A stretch of 64,000 bases of DNA from NCBI GenBank assembly GCA_944472135.2, contig OX235262.1:83674903-83738902 (forward strand), written 5' to 3'. The notes below the pieces were generated by a model. That model was given only the letters and a program-made list of their open reading frames with translations, did no database searches and was not told where the DNA came from. Made by a program: the position numbers and the translations under genes. Positions 11,676 to 23,039 of the stretch are shown piece by piece (position 1 is the stretch's first letter; every line of letters begins with the position of its first letter). This DNA is from Trichobilharzia regenti. Lineage: Eukaryota > Platyhelminthes > Trematoda > Strigeidida > Schistosomatidae.

Positions 11676-13080
11676 TAATAATAACAATAATTTGCTTTAT
11701 TCCAAAACAGTACTTGTGATACAGAATGGAATTCTCAGCATTTCACTACAGTATTGCATCCAGTTAGTACATTAACAATAAATAAAATTCTACATAGATT
11801 ATAAATAGTTTTAGTTAATTTTGACAACAACATATTAGCATATCGGTAGCAAAGCCAAAAGTGAACAGAATGTTTGAAGGTGTTAGAAAAGTAGATACTA
11901 CTAGCATATTTACTGGATAAGCGGTAACAAAAGGGCTGATATATACAGAGTTTGAAAGAAAGAAGAAGAATTTTTTAAGTAGGGTTCGTGAGGAAGAGAG
12001 AAACAAAACAACACATAACAAAAAAAGAAAAGAAAGAAAACGTTGGACCTATAAATGATATGAGTTGGAAAGACGAGATCCAATTGTTCTACTGGCTATT
12101 TAATAAGTTATAAGTTTCACGCCTAATGATTTCTTTATCACATAGAACAGGGCTAAGTAGGGTATGGTTGAGTTTTTGTACTTGCTAGTACGAGCATAAA
12201 GTTTTCTATATAGGCTTCTGGTTTTGCCTGATGAGATACAAGGGGAGAGTTGTGAATGAAGAGTGTGGTGTGAGTTAGATTAAATGGATTTAGCCCATTT
12301 TTCACATAGGTCCAAGTGCCTGTCAACCAGAATATTAACAAGCTGAATAAGTGGCACGTTGCTTACCATACTGACAACCTTTAACACCCTACGTAATAAG
12401 ATATAGTTCTTCTTCAGTAGCCCTGGAAAAACTAAGGGGGAACAATGGAAAATAATAGGTAGGATGCAAGAGTTAACGAATCGTAAGAGTAAAGGTTGGG
12501 TTATTCCAGAATGTCTTAACTTCTTGATGTAGAAGGTAAGACGGAATATTTTCTTAGAAATCATCAAGATATGAGACGACCAGGAAAGATCAGCAGATAG
12601 AATGACGCCTAGGTATTTAATTTCCGACTTGGTCTCTATTGAAGTGTTATCTATGTTGCACACCACATGAGTGTTAACCAGTTTGTTTAGGTCAGATTTA
12701 TGCCTAAAGGTGAAATTGACTGTTTGACATTTAGAGGGATTTAAGGTAAGACCGTTTTCCTTGGACCACTGGCTGATTTTTGAGAAAATGCCATTTAGTT
12801 TGGAGCAGTCACTTTGACACTTGACAGGCGAAGATACAGTCAGATCGTCAGCATATTTAACAAAATTAATAGCATTTGAAGATGGTAAGTCATGTAGAAA
12901 GAAAGGAAAGTGGGGAGAGTACGGCGCCTTGGGGGACACCAGTTTCAGTGAGTACAGCAGAGGAGGACTTACCTTTGTATACAGTGTACTGCATTCTGTT
13001 TTAGAAATAGGAATGCAATCAGTTTGCGACCCATTTTATAAATACTGTCCAGAATAAAGATATTGATAATATGGATTTGT
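11676..13080 (-). mobile_element. CR1/Jockey-type LINE, 3' part with reverse transcriptase
   Basis: The longest frame (12939-12280, 219 codons) reads FVKYADDLTV (YADD catalytic motif), LTLNPSKCQTVNF, IKYLGVILSADLSW, LRHSGITQPLL and QLVNILVDRHLD, i.e. the palm-to-thumb part of a non-LTR reverse transcriptase. Upstream, in another frame, is TGVPQGAVLSPLSFL (near 12925-12970). Downstream, RRLYARTSKYKNSTIPYLA is readable near 12190. The 3' tail ends in a TTATTGTTATTATT run at 11676. It is broken by frameshifts, so inactive. Confidence 0.85.
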
Positions 13081-13084
13081 GTTT

Positions 13085-13225
13085 CTTACTTTTGGGTTTT
13101 CCGACTGGAACAGAGGGCTTAAAACTTTTATTGTTTCAGTAGTGATTGTGTTGTCTTCTTACGTGTTCGGTTTGTTAGCCTTACACCTTACATCTTCCTT
13201 ATTTTTTGGCCTTACTGTTGGCTAG
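13085..13225 (-). mobile_element. Fragment of SINE with RTE-type tail
   Basis: Weak match to the tail and middle of the 7351-7585 SINE (GGGCTT, CAGTAGTG and CTTACACCTT blocks); the head is lost. Confidence 0.45.
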
Positions 13226-13489
13226 TAAACTGGGCGAGGTTTGGAAGTAAGTTGGCGGGGAATCGAAGCCAAACTTCCTTCGTGGTTGGATGGCATTTTT
13301 CTGCTGAATCTTCCCCACCCGCCAAGGATAGATTAGAATGCCAAGTTCTATATTGAATCCAGACAGACAGACAGAATGCACTAAATTTATAAAAGTCTCC
13401 CGAAGAACTTCGTAATTTGTAAAAGTTGTGAATTTCACCATATTGACTAGGAAAGTACTGAAAACTATTGTGTATTGTGTCAATATGAA

Positions 13490-13745
13490 GAAGAAAATGA
13501 AGTTGGATTGATGTGGATATGTTGAGTGACACCACACGCCAAACTGGCCCTCAAGTTGGACCTTAGCAGGAAACGAAGAATTGGGCATGGATTCCAGGAT
13601 GATATGGGGGGGGGGTCGCGTAGAGAGGAGATGAGAGCTAATGGGCAAGATGGGAGAGAATAGACTGAAATGGAGATGTGCTTCCGAAGTTGCATGTATC
13701 ACTTGAAGCCCAAGGAAATAATATAATATTATAATAATATGTAAG
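13490..13745 (+). mobile_element. RTE-like LINE 3' fragment
   Basis: A diverged plus-strand copy ending with ACTTGAAGCCCAAGGAAATA and an AT microsatellite, the family tail with a small deletion. Confidence 0.6.
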
Positions 13746-14294
13746 CAGTTTCATACTACAGTTATTAAGTGTTGTGTTATTTTGAATTTCCTAACAGTAT
13801 AAAACCATGTAGAGTTAACATGTCGAGTATCCATTCTATTCCTCATATAAAATATCATCAGTCAGATGTTAAGTCACAAACAATTCACTCGTGTTTTCCA
13901 ACTCATGTTATTTAGTATTATTTAGGAGCAAATGTCTCTATAACTAGCTTATTTATGCAGTATATACATTTTCCAGGATTTCGTTAATTTTCAATCACTG
14001 TCAACTAAACTCGGGTGATTAATGAATCTACAAAGGCTAAACGAATCATCCAAAAAAACAAGCTTTAGAGAGAGAGAGAGAAAAAAAAAGTATTGTTCGA
14101 TTACAGAACAAGGATGACCGCATTCAGTTACCTAAACGAACCTGAAGTATGAGTTGAAGTAACGAAGGACTTCTGGCAAGCAAGAGTTTATCCCCATATC
14201 GACATCCAATCAATGACTTGGGAGCTACTTTTGTAGAGAATGCCAGAAGTCTTGTTAATGCACGATTTTGTTGTAATAATACCGTCAACCTGAT
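13746..14294. other. No gene seen
   Basis: Contains a short (GA)n run near 14069. Otherwise nothing supported. Confidence 0.45.
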
Positions 14295-14301
14295 GTCAAT
14301 C

Positions 14302-14547
14302 GCATCGGTGGCACAGTGGTAGTATGCTCGCTGACCACGCTTCATGTGGTCCGGGGTTTGATCCATGGCCAACGCACTCCTTTGCCTCGCTAAGGCAGTA
14401 ATTAGACTGGTAAAGACGGAAGGTTGGGCATGAAGCTAGCAACCCCATCCTGTAAAAATAAACACCACTGCTACCGAAACTTCAAGCATCTAGCCTGAAA
14501 CCCTCTGTTCCACTGGGAACGTAAAGGATTAAATTTTAAAAAATAAA
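14302..14547 (+). mobile_element. SINE with RTE-type tail, plus-strand copy
   Basis: Head with A box TGGCACAGTGG and B-box-like GGTTTGATCC, then AAGGTTGGGCATGAAGCTAG, and a tail ending CTGTTCCACTGGGAACGTAA. A 7-bp direct repeat, gtcaatc, at 14295-14301 and 14548-14554 is a possible target duplication. Confidence 0.8.
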
Positions 14548-14714
14548 GTCAATCACACACTGACTGATTTTGCTGGAGAATAAAAAAATGAAGATGATTC
14601 AGTTACTTTAAAAATCAGTTCACAGATATTGAATACTATGATTATGGACTCTTATAGGGGTTAGGATTAATTTCATTGCAAATTCTGTCACGGACCAACA
14701 TAATTTAGAGACTA

Positions 14715-14852
14715 GGAGACACTAGACATCTGTTTCGTCTTAGCTTGGGGCTCTTCAGCTTTGCAGACCCACAATTTCAACAGCGATGAAACCTGGGACC
14801 TTCAGGTGATGATACAAATCTTGTTGACCATTCAGCCATTCGGGACAGAATT
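14715..14852 (-). mobile_element. Hammerhead-SINE, diverged copy
   Basis: On the minus strand: tRNA-like A box (TGGCTGAATGG), eroded B box, then CTGAAGAG and GACGAAACAG with GTC. The hammerhead core residues survive, but stems I and II are mismatched. Confidence 0.6.
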
Positions 14853-15030
14853 CAGTGATCAATAATGTAAATATTGATGTCCAGTTTACTCATATCTACT
14901 TGATGGATGTCCTGAGAAATCATAATCGGCGAAATCCACCATGTCAATATGGAGCGAGTGCTTATTGAAGGCATTGATTGAGCTTAGGGCTATATCCACC
15001 CTGGTTGACGAAGTTATAAGTCGCCCTCAA

Positions 15031-15170
15031 TGAATTCTGGCCCTAATCGCTGAATGGTCAGAAAGCTTGATCTTATAGCCTGGGCGCGGGGTAGTGGGTG
15101 CCTACTGATCAAGAGTCTGAATCAAGGACTAGGCAGCGGTCTACTGCTCTCCAGTTTTCAATAATCTTTT
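15031..15170 (+). mobile_element. Hammerhead-SINE, old relic
   Basis: Retains CTGGCCCTAATCGCTGAATGG and GGGTGCCTACTG blocks in the right order. The ribozyme core is lost. Confidence 0.4.
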
Positions 15171-15280
15171 TGACTGATGCTAGTTCGTGACGAAATCTAC
15201 CTCAAGATATTGAATATTGGTGAGCAATCGCCATTGAGGCATTTTTTTTCTTTCACATTCATAACATAACTATATTTTCT

Positions 15281-15500
15281 AAAATTTTTTTATTCCTTCA
15301 CGTTCCCCAGTGGAACACAGGGGGGTTCAAGCTAGTGGTTTGAAGTTTCTGTAGCAGTGTTTATTTTACAGTGTGGGGTTACTAGCCTCTTTACCAGTAT
15401 TATATCTGGCTTAGCAAGGTAAAGGAGTGGGTCAGTCGGGGATCGAACCCTGGACCATGTACAAGGTCGGCGAGCATCCTAACCGCTATGCCACCGACGA
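15281..15500 (-). mobile_element. SINE with RTE-type tail
   Basis: Minus-strand copy with tRNA-like head (GGTTCGATCC B box near 15440) and the tail GTTCCACTGGGGAACG near 15300. It is close to the 7351-7585 copy. Confidence 0.8.
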
Positions 15501-15505
15501 ACTGA

Positions 15506-16239
15506 GGCATTAATGAAAGGAATAAATCAAGTGGTTCAGTGAACAGGCTGCTTTCGTTGAACTCAGGTTTTTTGAGCTGTACACTGGCATTTATGCACAA
15601 TTTTTCAACGAAAGAGAGTAGTAACAGAAGTGATTAGTTCTCATAATCATACTAAATATACTATACTAAGTTTAAACTTCATACAAAACTGGTGAGGTTT
15701 ACAGTTATTCCCATTTACAGACAATATGCAATACACGATAAATTTAACAAAAGGCTTTTGTCAATTAGAGTAAACTATCATTGTTGCTCAGCTGTTGTTT
15801 TTTTTATTGATTTTCTAATCTATAATTTAATTCAGTCAATTAAACTTCTTATTGTGTATTGTAAATATCAATTATTGAATTAAAAACATCTGTTTAGATC
15901 GAAATCGATAACAGCGATTATGAATAATTCAATGACTCATTTGTGTGTTACGTGATTCTGTATTTTTCGCTTATATTCACTATATTATATGAATAGAAGC
16001 CAGTGGGAGCAAGACTGATTTAGAGGGCATTGGTAATCCATAATTACGCAACGTCCAATTAATTTTTTTTATAACACCGTTGTGCAAATTTTTGTGGAGT
16101 AACACTGTTACAGTGATGTCGTAAAAGATCAAATTTCATATGATCAATAAGTGATTGGAAATGAAAAGAGGGAATATTACAATTTTAGGACATTTTCTTT
16201 CGATTTCTTACCTAGCAAATCAAATATTTCATAATATTT
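15506..16239. other. No recognisable gene or repeat
   Basis: AT-rich; nothing supported. Confidence 0.5.
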
Positions 16240-17090
16240 TGGAAAAGAATGGATACTGTACAAAGAGTACTCTTTTTGATAACCCCTTCATCATCAGACT
16301 CTACAGTTATACATACATTATAGTGAATAAATGAATGAATTAGTGTTATGAACAACATTAATGCTATTTAAATAACATCGAATCAACAATATTGATAGAT
16401 TAAAGCTGCTCAATAGCATCAACATAAAATAAGCTGAATGTCAGAAAAATTAGGAAGGAAGGAATTTATGGTCTCTACTGAGGGCCAAAGCAATAGTAGG
16501 GGCTGGACTTGCTTCTTGTGAACACAGAGCACTGGTTGTTTGAGGCGAATCGCAATAGCCTCTGCTGTTTAGAGCATGCGGTGCTTCGATGATTTTGTCA
16601 ATTTATTAGGCACCCGGTGGATTATAGAGAAAGATACTTCAATGCTGGCTGGCTTTGTGGCCGGTTTGCACCAGATGGTCCAGTATCGAGCTGTTAATGG
16701 TTTTCACTACACCTTTACTTAGCCATAGTGGGAGATGTTCTCGAGCAAGAAAAATCAAGATCCTAGAGCAACGGCCGATATAACTCGCTCCCCAGGCGCA
16801 GTTGAATTAGTAGATACAATTTGGAGTGGCTAGTCTAGACACTTCATCTTTCAGTCGAGGAATCACCATAGGTTGTGTTAAGAATAAGACTTGCGTTTCG
16901 CCAGCATTAATAATAATAACAGCTTTATTCCAAACAGTATTTGTGGTTCTTTGAACTGATTTTCTTAATTTCCTCGTAATTATCTCACTTGGTATGTCGC
17001 CCTTGAATTGTAGTCGTATATAAAGTGGCTTCTTGTTTACAGATATGTCATACTTTTTCTTTTTCAAAGTGCATCAGTCAGTACGTGGCA
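16240..17090 (-). mobile_element. Penelope-like element fragment, lineage 1
   Basis: Reads IRLQFKGDIPSEIITRKLRK (17020-16960) and, after an inserted LINE tail at 16908-16945, VLFLTQPMVIPRLKDEVSRL. The downstream part matches 4490-5100 closely, including the terminal CTGATGATGAAGGGG block at 16280. Confidence 0.82.
16908..16945 (-). repeat. Tail-only CR1-type insertion inside a Penelope copy
   Basis: About 38 bp matching only the 3' terminus of the CR1-type LINE/SINE tail (minus strand: CTGTTTGGAATAAAGCTG, then TTATTATT) interrupts the Penelope frame. This looks like an extremely 5'-truncated insertion. Confidence 0.7.
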
Positions 17091-17512
17091 TAATCTAGAT
17101 GGTTGGTAAATGGAAAGTGGTTGTGAAAATTTAGAGTAGGCGTGTGATGTGTGAAACATTGCATCCATTAATGTTAGTTTGGAAAAAGGACATCTTTATT
17201 GGTCTATTGATTCTAGTACCTTTGGGAAATGGTAGTTCCTGGAAGAAGACAATCCCTTAGTCATACCACCTATAGCATCATTATTTGGACGACACTTTCA
17301 AAATAGGTGACTAATCGTTGAAATGACCGGTTGGACGATATTTTTCACAACTACAGTTGTTTGTGAATGTGACTGATCAAGTGTTCAGCACAAGGTTGAA
17401 CAAAAGTACTTCACAGTTGGTCTCTGAGTCAAACACAGAATTTGGATGATGAGTTCAGTATGCTGTTAGTGTTTTATGCTTGTTTGTTAGTGAGGCACCA
17501 CAGATTTTTTCT
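17091..17512. other. No recognisable gene or repeat
   Basis: Nothing supported. Confidence 0.45.
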
Positions 17513-17523
17513 CTCAGTATAAA

Positions 17524-17990
17524 TTTTCAAGTATTGGTTTTGTAGGGATTTTGTTTGATTGCATGGAGGATTTCATCGTGAGCTGACATCGGTTAGAGAA
17601 CCACTGTAAAATCTGCAGGGAGTACTGGACAGCCACTTCGCCCTATTTTGGATTCCTCATCTGTACGCACTCACACTGCGGGATTCGAATCCAGGACCTT
17701 CTGGCCACAAGGCGAGCTCGTAGACAGTTAAGCCACTGGAACCCGATCCGGTGGCCAGCTCATGAATTCTTACTTCTGCCAGTTCATGACATAGCGCGAC
17801 CACTTCGTAATGTCTTTTTCGATGACTTACTACCTCACATTCAACCCGCTGTATTCTAGGTTCGAACTTCAGTGGATGTTTACTTGTGAAGAGTTCAAAG
17901 CTAACTGGACAAAACACCTGTCCAGTACTCCCTGTAGGTTTTCAAATGGTTCTCTAACTTATGTCAGCTCATGATGAAATCCTCCAGCCA
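17524..17990. mobile_element. Hammerhead-SINE fold-back unit with 11-bp target duplication
   Basis: Flanked by ctcagtataaa at 17513-17523 and 17991-18001. A minus-strand copy (17524 to about 17865, tail outward) is joined head-to-head to a partial plus-strand copy (about 17866-17990) carrying a second hammerhead-like segment and the 3' tail. Both ribozyme copies are decayed. The single outer duplication shows that the palindrome entered as one unit. Confidence 0.82.
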
Positions 17991-18074
17991 CTCAGTATAA
18001 ACTTGTCTTACCGTCATCTCACTGAAAACTGCATCATCTTCATCAAAAAATTATAATGTGTATATATGTATAAT

Positions 18075-18290
18075 GCGTATTATTATTATTATTCTCATGG
18101 ATTCCAAGTTGGACAAATGTCCTCAGCAGCACAACTCCATTCCACTCTGTTCTGTACATTCTGTCATAGCTAGACCCACGACTGCTTATAAGATTTTATC
18201 TCTCCTTCGTGACACCTTCGGACCTATGCTCAACTCGTTGTATCCAATTCAGGTTCATCTCAAGCAGAGACCTACTCAATCCACATAAAA
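18075..18290 (-). mobile_element. RTE-like LINE 3' fragment
   Basis: Starts with (ATT)n and the degraded family tail; about 200 bp. Confidence 0.6.
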
Positions 18291-18394
18291 CCGGAAAAAA
18301 AAGAAATGCAAAGAAATTACAATAAAAGGAAACACATGAAAGGGTAGATAACTACGCAGAAAATAATGAGATGTCAATCAACGGTCTCCATAGC

Positions 18395-18665
18395 TTAACA
18401 TATCTTCAGTCCATTTCCTTTCCCTTCTACATATTTGTTGGGCGATGGGTTCTTGGTTGGTTAGCTGCCTGGCAGAGTTCCTTGTTGCATATCCTTTCTG
18501 ACCAACAATATGATCTTCAGTGCGGAGAGAAGATGAATATTGATGAGAGTCTGCAGCAGGTTGTTTTCATAACACGTCAAGTCTGTGAACCATTCATTCG
18601 AAAGGAGTGATCTGACATTAGTGACGAAAATCTGAATCTCTTTGTTTTTATACTGATTGCAGTCG
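18395..18665 (-). mobile_element. RTE-like LINE fragment
   Basis: Minus-strand sequence corresponding to the region between the RT end and the RWIGH segment of the 6431-7259 copy (CTACATATTTGTTGGGCGAT on the plus strand is shared). Heavily broken. Confidence 0.6.
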
Positions 18666-18736
18666 ATTTCCAAGCTAATTTCGAATTAATGAATCTCCAT
18701 CTTGTCTTTCCTACCCTAACTTTGAGAATTTCATAT

Positions 18737-19052
18737 GCTTTCAAGTATTGATTTTGAAGGGATTTTGTTTGATTGCATGGAAGATTTCATCATGAGTTGA
18801 CATCAGTTAGAGAACCACTAGAAAACCTGGGGGTACTGGACAGCTGTTTTGTCCTGGTTTGGGACTCTTCAACAGTACGCACCCAATGGTCTACGAGCTC
18901 GCCTTGTAACCAGAAGGTCTTGGGCTCGAGCCCCACATTGCGGGCGCGTACTTTTGAAGAGTCCCAAACTAGGACAAAACAGTCGTCCAGTACTCCCAGG
19001 TTTTCCAGTGGTTCTCCAAATGATGTCAGCTCACGATGAAATTCTCCATGCT
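18737..19052. mobile_element. Hammerhead-SINE fold-back unit with 9-bp target duplication
   Basis: Flanked by atttcatat at 18728-18736 and 19053-19061. Left arm: minus-strand tail plus hammerhead (18737 to about 18891). Right arm: plus strand, from within the tRNA-like head (GTCTACGAGCTCGCC) through hammerhead and tail. The arms pair over about 150 bp. Both ribozyme cores have C3 changed to U and AAAA in place of GAAA. Confidence 0.85.
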
Positions 19053-19084
19053 ATTTCATATTCATTATCTGTAGTGGAAAAGAT

Positions 19085-19535
19085 ACTGTCGAAGTAAGTG
19101 GAACAAAAGTGACTTCCTTCGCATTTCTCCCAAAGACAGTGATTCATTAGTTGTTGTAGTTGGTTAGATATCTCCACCAAATCTGTCTCCTCTGTGTTCA
19201 CCTGTAGTTCTGTCTTCGCTATCTGCTTTTTCTGACAACTTCTTGGTATTCGTCTGTTAGATTTCTCGAGTCTGTATGACACTAGACATAAATCACCCAC
19301 GAAGTCCAGATCTTCTAGAGTCTTCTTATCGGTAGTCCAACGTATTCTTGTCTTCTCGTTCCAGTCCATCATAAGTAGAAATATCATCCATGATAGTGAG
19401 CAGCCTTGTCTTATTCCTGTCTTCCTCTCATAGACTTCTGAATGAACCACTTTACAAGTGGTATCGCCATATAATTGTTGAATGAGGCTGATAAAGATTC
19501 AGGGTACTCCGTTGTGTTGAGGCAGCGTTTATGAC
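19085..19535 (-). mobile_element. RTE-like LINE fragment with reverse-transcriptase motifs
   Basis: The minus-strand frame (19450-19031) reads RKTGIRQGCSLSWMIFLLMM, then DFVGDLCLVS (a damaged FADD box) and KTELQVNTEETDLVEISNQ. This is the palm domain of the RTE-like family. Its end overlaps into a neighbouring repeat. Confidence 0.82.
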
Positions 19536-19783
19536 AATCTGCTGTAAATAATAAGCTGTCCCATTACCATCACCTTATTTATTCTCAATATAAATCTTAC
19601 ATAGAAGATAAATAATCTGTCTAAGATAAAAATGCATCACTGAAATGAAATATTTCGATGTATCAAAACAGATCGATCATTTCGGTCCAATAATAGCAAA
19701 TAATAATATTGATAATAATAAGGCTTTGTTTGAGACAATATGCGAACATATGGTACAAAAATTTTCAGCGTATTCAGTTCCAA

Positions 19784-19791
19784 AATACTTT
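19784..19791. repeat. Merlin target-site duplication (left)
   Basis: aatacttt; identical copy at 20703-20710. Confidence 0.9.
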
Positions 19792-19944
19792 GGTAACTCT
19801 TAACTATACGAGCTCAAACCGAAACTACCGAGCGAACGGATATTTGACCTTGACAAGAACAACTTTGACCAATCAGAAGGCTCAAAAAAGGCGCATAATT
19901 TTAATAAATCGTTTATATATAAGTAATGCAATGTTAGCAAATAG

Positions 19945-20260
19945 TTACAAAGGATAACCTTCTCGTATATGTTCCAAAAAAACCTCCCAATTTCTCAAAG
20001 GAGTCTTGATACTCATGTTAAACCAAGTCCTGTACATAAACTCATAGAGATAACTGTAAATCATTGCATTCCTTGATCCATTCACCGATCTGATCCGTTT
20101 TTTTAGGCGACTCCAAAATCTTTCGATGGAATTAGTGTTAGTTCCATCAAAACGATTGATAAAACCATTTGTATGGTTGACGACTTGATGAATATGGTCC
20201 AGATTTGATAACTGACTGTAACTACTCCATTTATCTGTATGAATAGTCTCTTCAGTCCTG
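19945..20260 (-). pseudogene. Merlin transposase, C-terminal catalytic part
   Basis: Reads HTDKWSSYSQL, VNHTNGFINRFDGTNTNSIE and RFWSRLKKR, the distinctive end of ISXO2-like (DDE) transposases, then stops with TAA at 19945-19947. The first catalytic acidic residue and the region around it are deleted upstream. No Met start survives for this part. Confidence 0.88.
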
Positions 20261-20365
20261 GTACCATTGCACTGCAGATGCTTCCGAATTTTCTACTTCA
20301 TAAGCTGTTACTGGTCTTTTCAGTATTCAGAAATGACACATCATTAAGATTTCGTTAGAGGTAAT

Positions 20366-20650
20366 TTAGACTTTGCGGAAAAAGTACCTAAGGAATCTGT
20401 TAAAACTAAAAAAGAACGACATACCTTCTCGAACTGATTTTCCGCTTCGGCGCTCACTGCACCTGTAAACAAACCCATCAATGCAGCTAGTGTATCTTTG
20501 TATATGCATAACACCTCCACATTGACAATTTTTCGACCTTCCTATCAGTCCGTTCTCCAAACTGTAATCGAAAACAAGATCTGGAGCGAATTTCCAACGC
20601 AAAATACGTATGGATAAAACAGAGTCACATGACTGGCTGCTCAAGGTCAT
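20366..20650 (-). pseudogene. Merlin transposase, N-terminal zinc-ribbon part
   Basis: Translation from the ATG at 20650 includes CQCGGVM...DGFVYRC, the zinc-ribbon-like start of ISXO2/Merlin transposases. It is stopped near 20366; a shifted frame continues weakly with AVQWYQ before the deletion. Confidence 0.8.
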
Positions 20651-20702
20651 TTTTCCGTTCGCTAGGTAGTTTCGGTTTGAGCTTCTATAGTTTAGAGTTA
20701 CC

Positions 20703-20710
20703 AATACTTT
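20703..20710. repeat. Merlin target-site duplication (right)
   Basis: aatacttt; identical copy at 19784-19791. Confidence 0.9.
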
Positions 20711-21259
20711 TTTCTTCATGCACAATTTACATGTAAAGTAATAATCTGAAGTATATTTTCACTGTGTTGAAGAATTGAACAGTGTTTATTTGGGAGCAAG
20801 TTAAATCAGCGCGCAAGTTCATGTATAGGTCATTTGATATAACTGGATGACTAAACCAATGATAAATCCAGATGAAATTAAGCATTTTGGTGGAAAGCAG
20901 TCCCCTGTAGCCCAGTGATTTAAGCAGACCGCCTTCTATTTTAAATAACAGGTAATATAAAGTCTCAATAATAAAGGAGACAATTAGTCTATTATATACG
21001 ATGGCAAGTAAACTGTTTAGAATGTTACAGCAAAATTCCAACAGGTGCAAAAAATAATAATAACTTTGTAAGCATTCTTGTTTAAATCTAACACTGAATC
21101 CAAAAAGTTAGCGGTTATCATTTTCCTTTTGGTAGCAATCTTCAAATATTTTATGTCAGACAAAGTCTAACCTGTATATATGGAATTTCTTGTTAAAAGC
21201 TACTTTCTTAAGGAGGAAGATAAATAAACCTTTCCAGCAAACAAATGCCTATGTCATAT
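20711..21259. other. No recognisable gene or repeat
   Basis: Nothing supported. Confidence 0.45.
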
Positions 21260-22170
21260 GATCTTCATTATAATAAAGGTTTTCTTGTATTTCCCAATGA
21301 ATGAAAAACAAAACGATATTGTTGTTTTTACTGATGTTTCGCTATTTAATGCTGCTGCTAATAGCATTATCAAACCAGAATTTACAAAATCTTAGCTTAT
21401 ATATAACAGCTTAATCATCGTTCATCAGCATGGGGTCATTTTTCCCTTGTCAAGTTGACCAATTGGTAAAGATAACTAAACCAGGTGTAGATTGTTGAAT
21501 TTGATAAGTGTGTAAAATTATAAAAGTAGCGTGTGTTTACATGGTGAACTTGCTTATCACATTCGTGTTTTGTCATTTCAAGGGGGACTGGGTAAAATTC
21601 TGTTTTAGTCCATCATTCCTATTCAGGCAATTTGGATTCCATTTGATATGAAGTGCTTCTGGTGAAATTTTTCTGGATGATGATTTCAATAGTCAGAATA
21701 AATTTTGAGACCTGGTTCTATAGCGTGCAGACCCATGGCTGATAATTTTTCAAGCTTTTTTAGTTCAAATGGATTTCTCGGTGGTCGAACAGACGCCCTA
21801 CGGTGTTCACTTCTTCTAATTTTCATTTCTCGCGAAGTTTGTCTGATGTATATCGCATCACATTGCAAGCATTTTATTTTATAGACACAATTAAATAGAG
21901 AATCTTTAGGGATTTAGCATTTTATATGGACAAGGTTGTTTCGTAGTGTGTCTGATGTTTTAAAGAAAACTTTAATGTCGAGTTGATTGAGTACTCTTCT
22001 GATACCGTCTGATGTCTGTGATATAGATGGAATGACAACCGTTGAGGTTCATGTCTTCGGAATACGTTTTCGACCATATTTAATGTCAGGGTTGATTTTG
22101 TTGGTGTTTTGCTTGCGAATAATATTTTCTTGCAAACTATTGTTCGGATAGCAGTCACAATTGGGACACA
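21260..22170 (-). mobile_element. Penelope-like element, lineage 2 (GIY-YIG region)
   Basis: Minus strand: KVFFKTSDTLRNNLVHIKC-type reading near 21930-21980, then CDAIYIRQTSREMKIRRSEH (21868-21800), the GIY-YIG nuclease motif with G changed to R, and KKLEKLSAMGLHAIE. Distinct from lineage 1. Confidence 0.8.
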
Positions 22171-22819
22171 TCAATTTGCCTCTGTAGACTTGAATTTATC
22201 GGTCATACCATGCGTCTACTAGTAAAACGCGCTCGGTGACAATATCCAACCAAGCTAGCAAAGGGAGAACGGGGTTGTGTATTTCGACGGCAATACATCT
22301 AATGAACTGAGGCCACTCGGATTCACTTCAGAAATCCTTAAAAGTTTTGTATAATCTCATAGGGAGTGAGACCAAGACAACTGGGCACGGCTGAGTTGTT
22401 AGAAAACCCGAATTTCAATCCGACAGTATGTATCCTGAAGAGTTACGTTTAACCTTTGTCTTGACCATGACCATCATGACCAATCTACTTTCCAGACAAA
22501 AAAATTATTTACTCAAGTTCATCATCCGAACTTCCTGTTTATTTTTTTGAATCCCTATTTGTATTATGTAACTTCACCGTATTATTCGCTATACTTCGAC
22601 CTCTGACCGGAAATAGTTCTGGAAAATTCTCATCCTTGTGTTGTGAATTCACAAACGTAAAGCCTTGTTGACGACTTCTTAGGCGAGAAAAATGAAAACT
22701 TTCTAAAGCACTGATAAAGTGGAAAAATAGCCAGGAAGACAAGATGTGATAGAAAGTATAAGACGTAGATTAAATAATAAATTCAATATTTAGAAAGAAA
22801 ATAAGGTGGGTATATTTCT
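22171..22819. other. No recognisable gene or repeat
   Basis: Nothing supported. Confidence 0.45.
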
Positions 22820-22829
22820 ACAACACTTT

Positions 22830-22935
22830 TTCTATGCTTTCAGTAGTGATTGTACTGTTTTCGCCAGGTAGGTTCACTAGCCTCATTGCCAACCTTTCCT
22901 CTTCTTCTAGACAAACACCTACCATGTAAACTAGG
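22830..22935 (-). mobile_element. Fragment of SINE with RTE-type tail
   Basis: Matches the middle of the 7351-7585 SINE (TAGCCTCATTGCCAACCTTT on the plus strand). Head and tail are missing. Confidence 0.5.
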
Positions 22936-23039
22936 CGTCACGAAAAACATTTCCAATAGGCTATAGCAGACTTTTATCAATAGCTGTTTTTGCTGCAGAC
23001 TGACGATTAGATGACCAGAAAAAATTAGCAGTAATGAAC

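Larger units (their letters stand above)
19792..20702 (-). mobile_element. Merlin-family DNA transposon, internally deleted
   Basis: A 911-bp element with terminal inverted repeats of about 50 bp starting GGTAACTCT (left 19792 on; right ending 20702) and an exact 8-bp duplication, aatacttt, at 19784-19791 and 20703-20710. Eight-base duplications are the Merlin/IS1016 hallmark. Inside are two broken pieces of an ISXO2-like transposase on the minus strand, with the central catalytic part missing. The copy is dead, but its termini look good. Confidence 0.93.

Noticed and set aside
13199..13702. 167-codon minus-strand frame
   Set aside because: It lies antisense to a LINE 3' fragment and has no recognisable family. 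It reads as chance.
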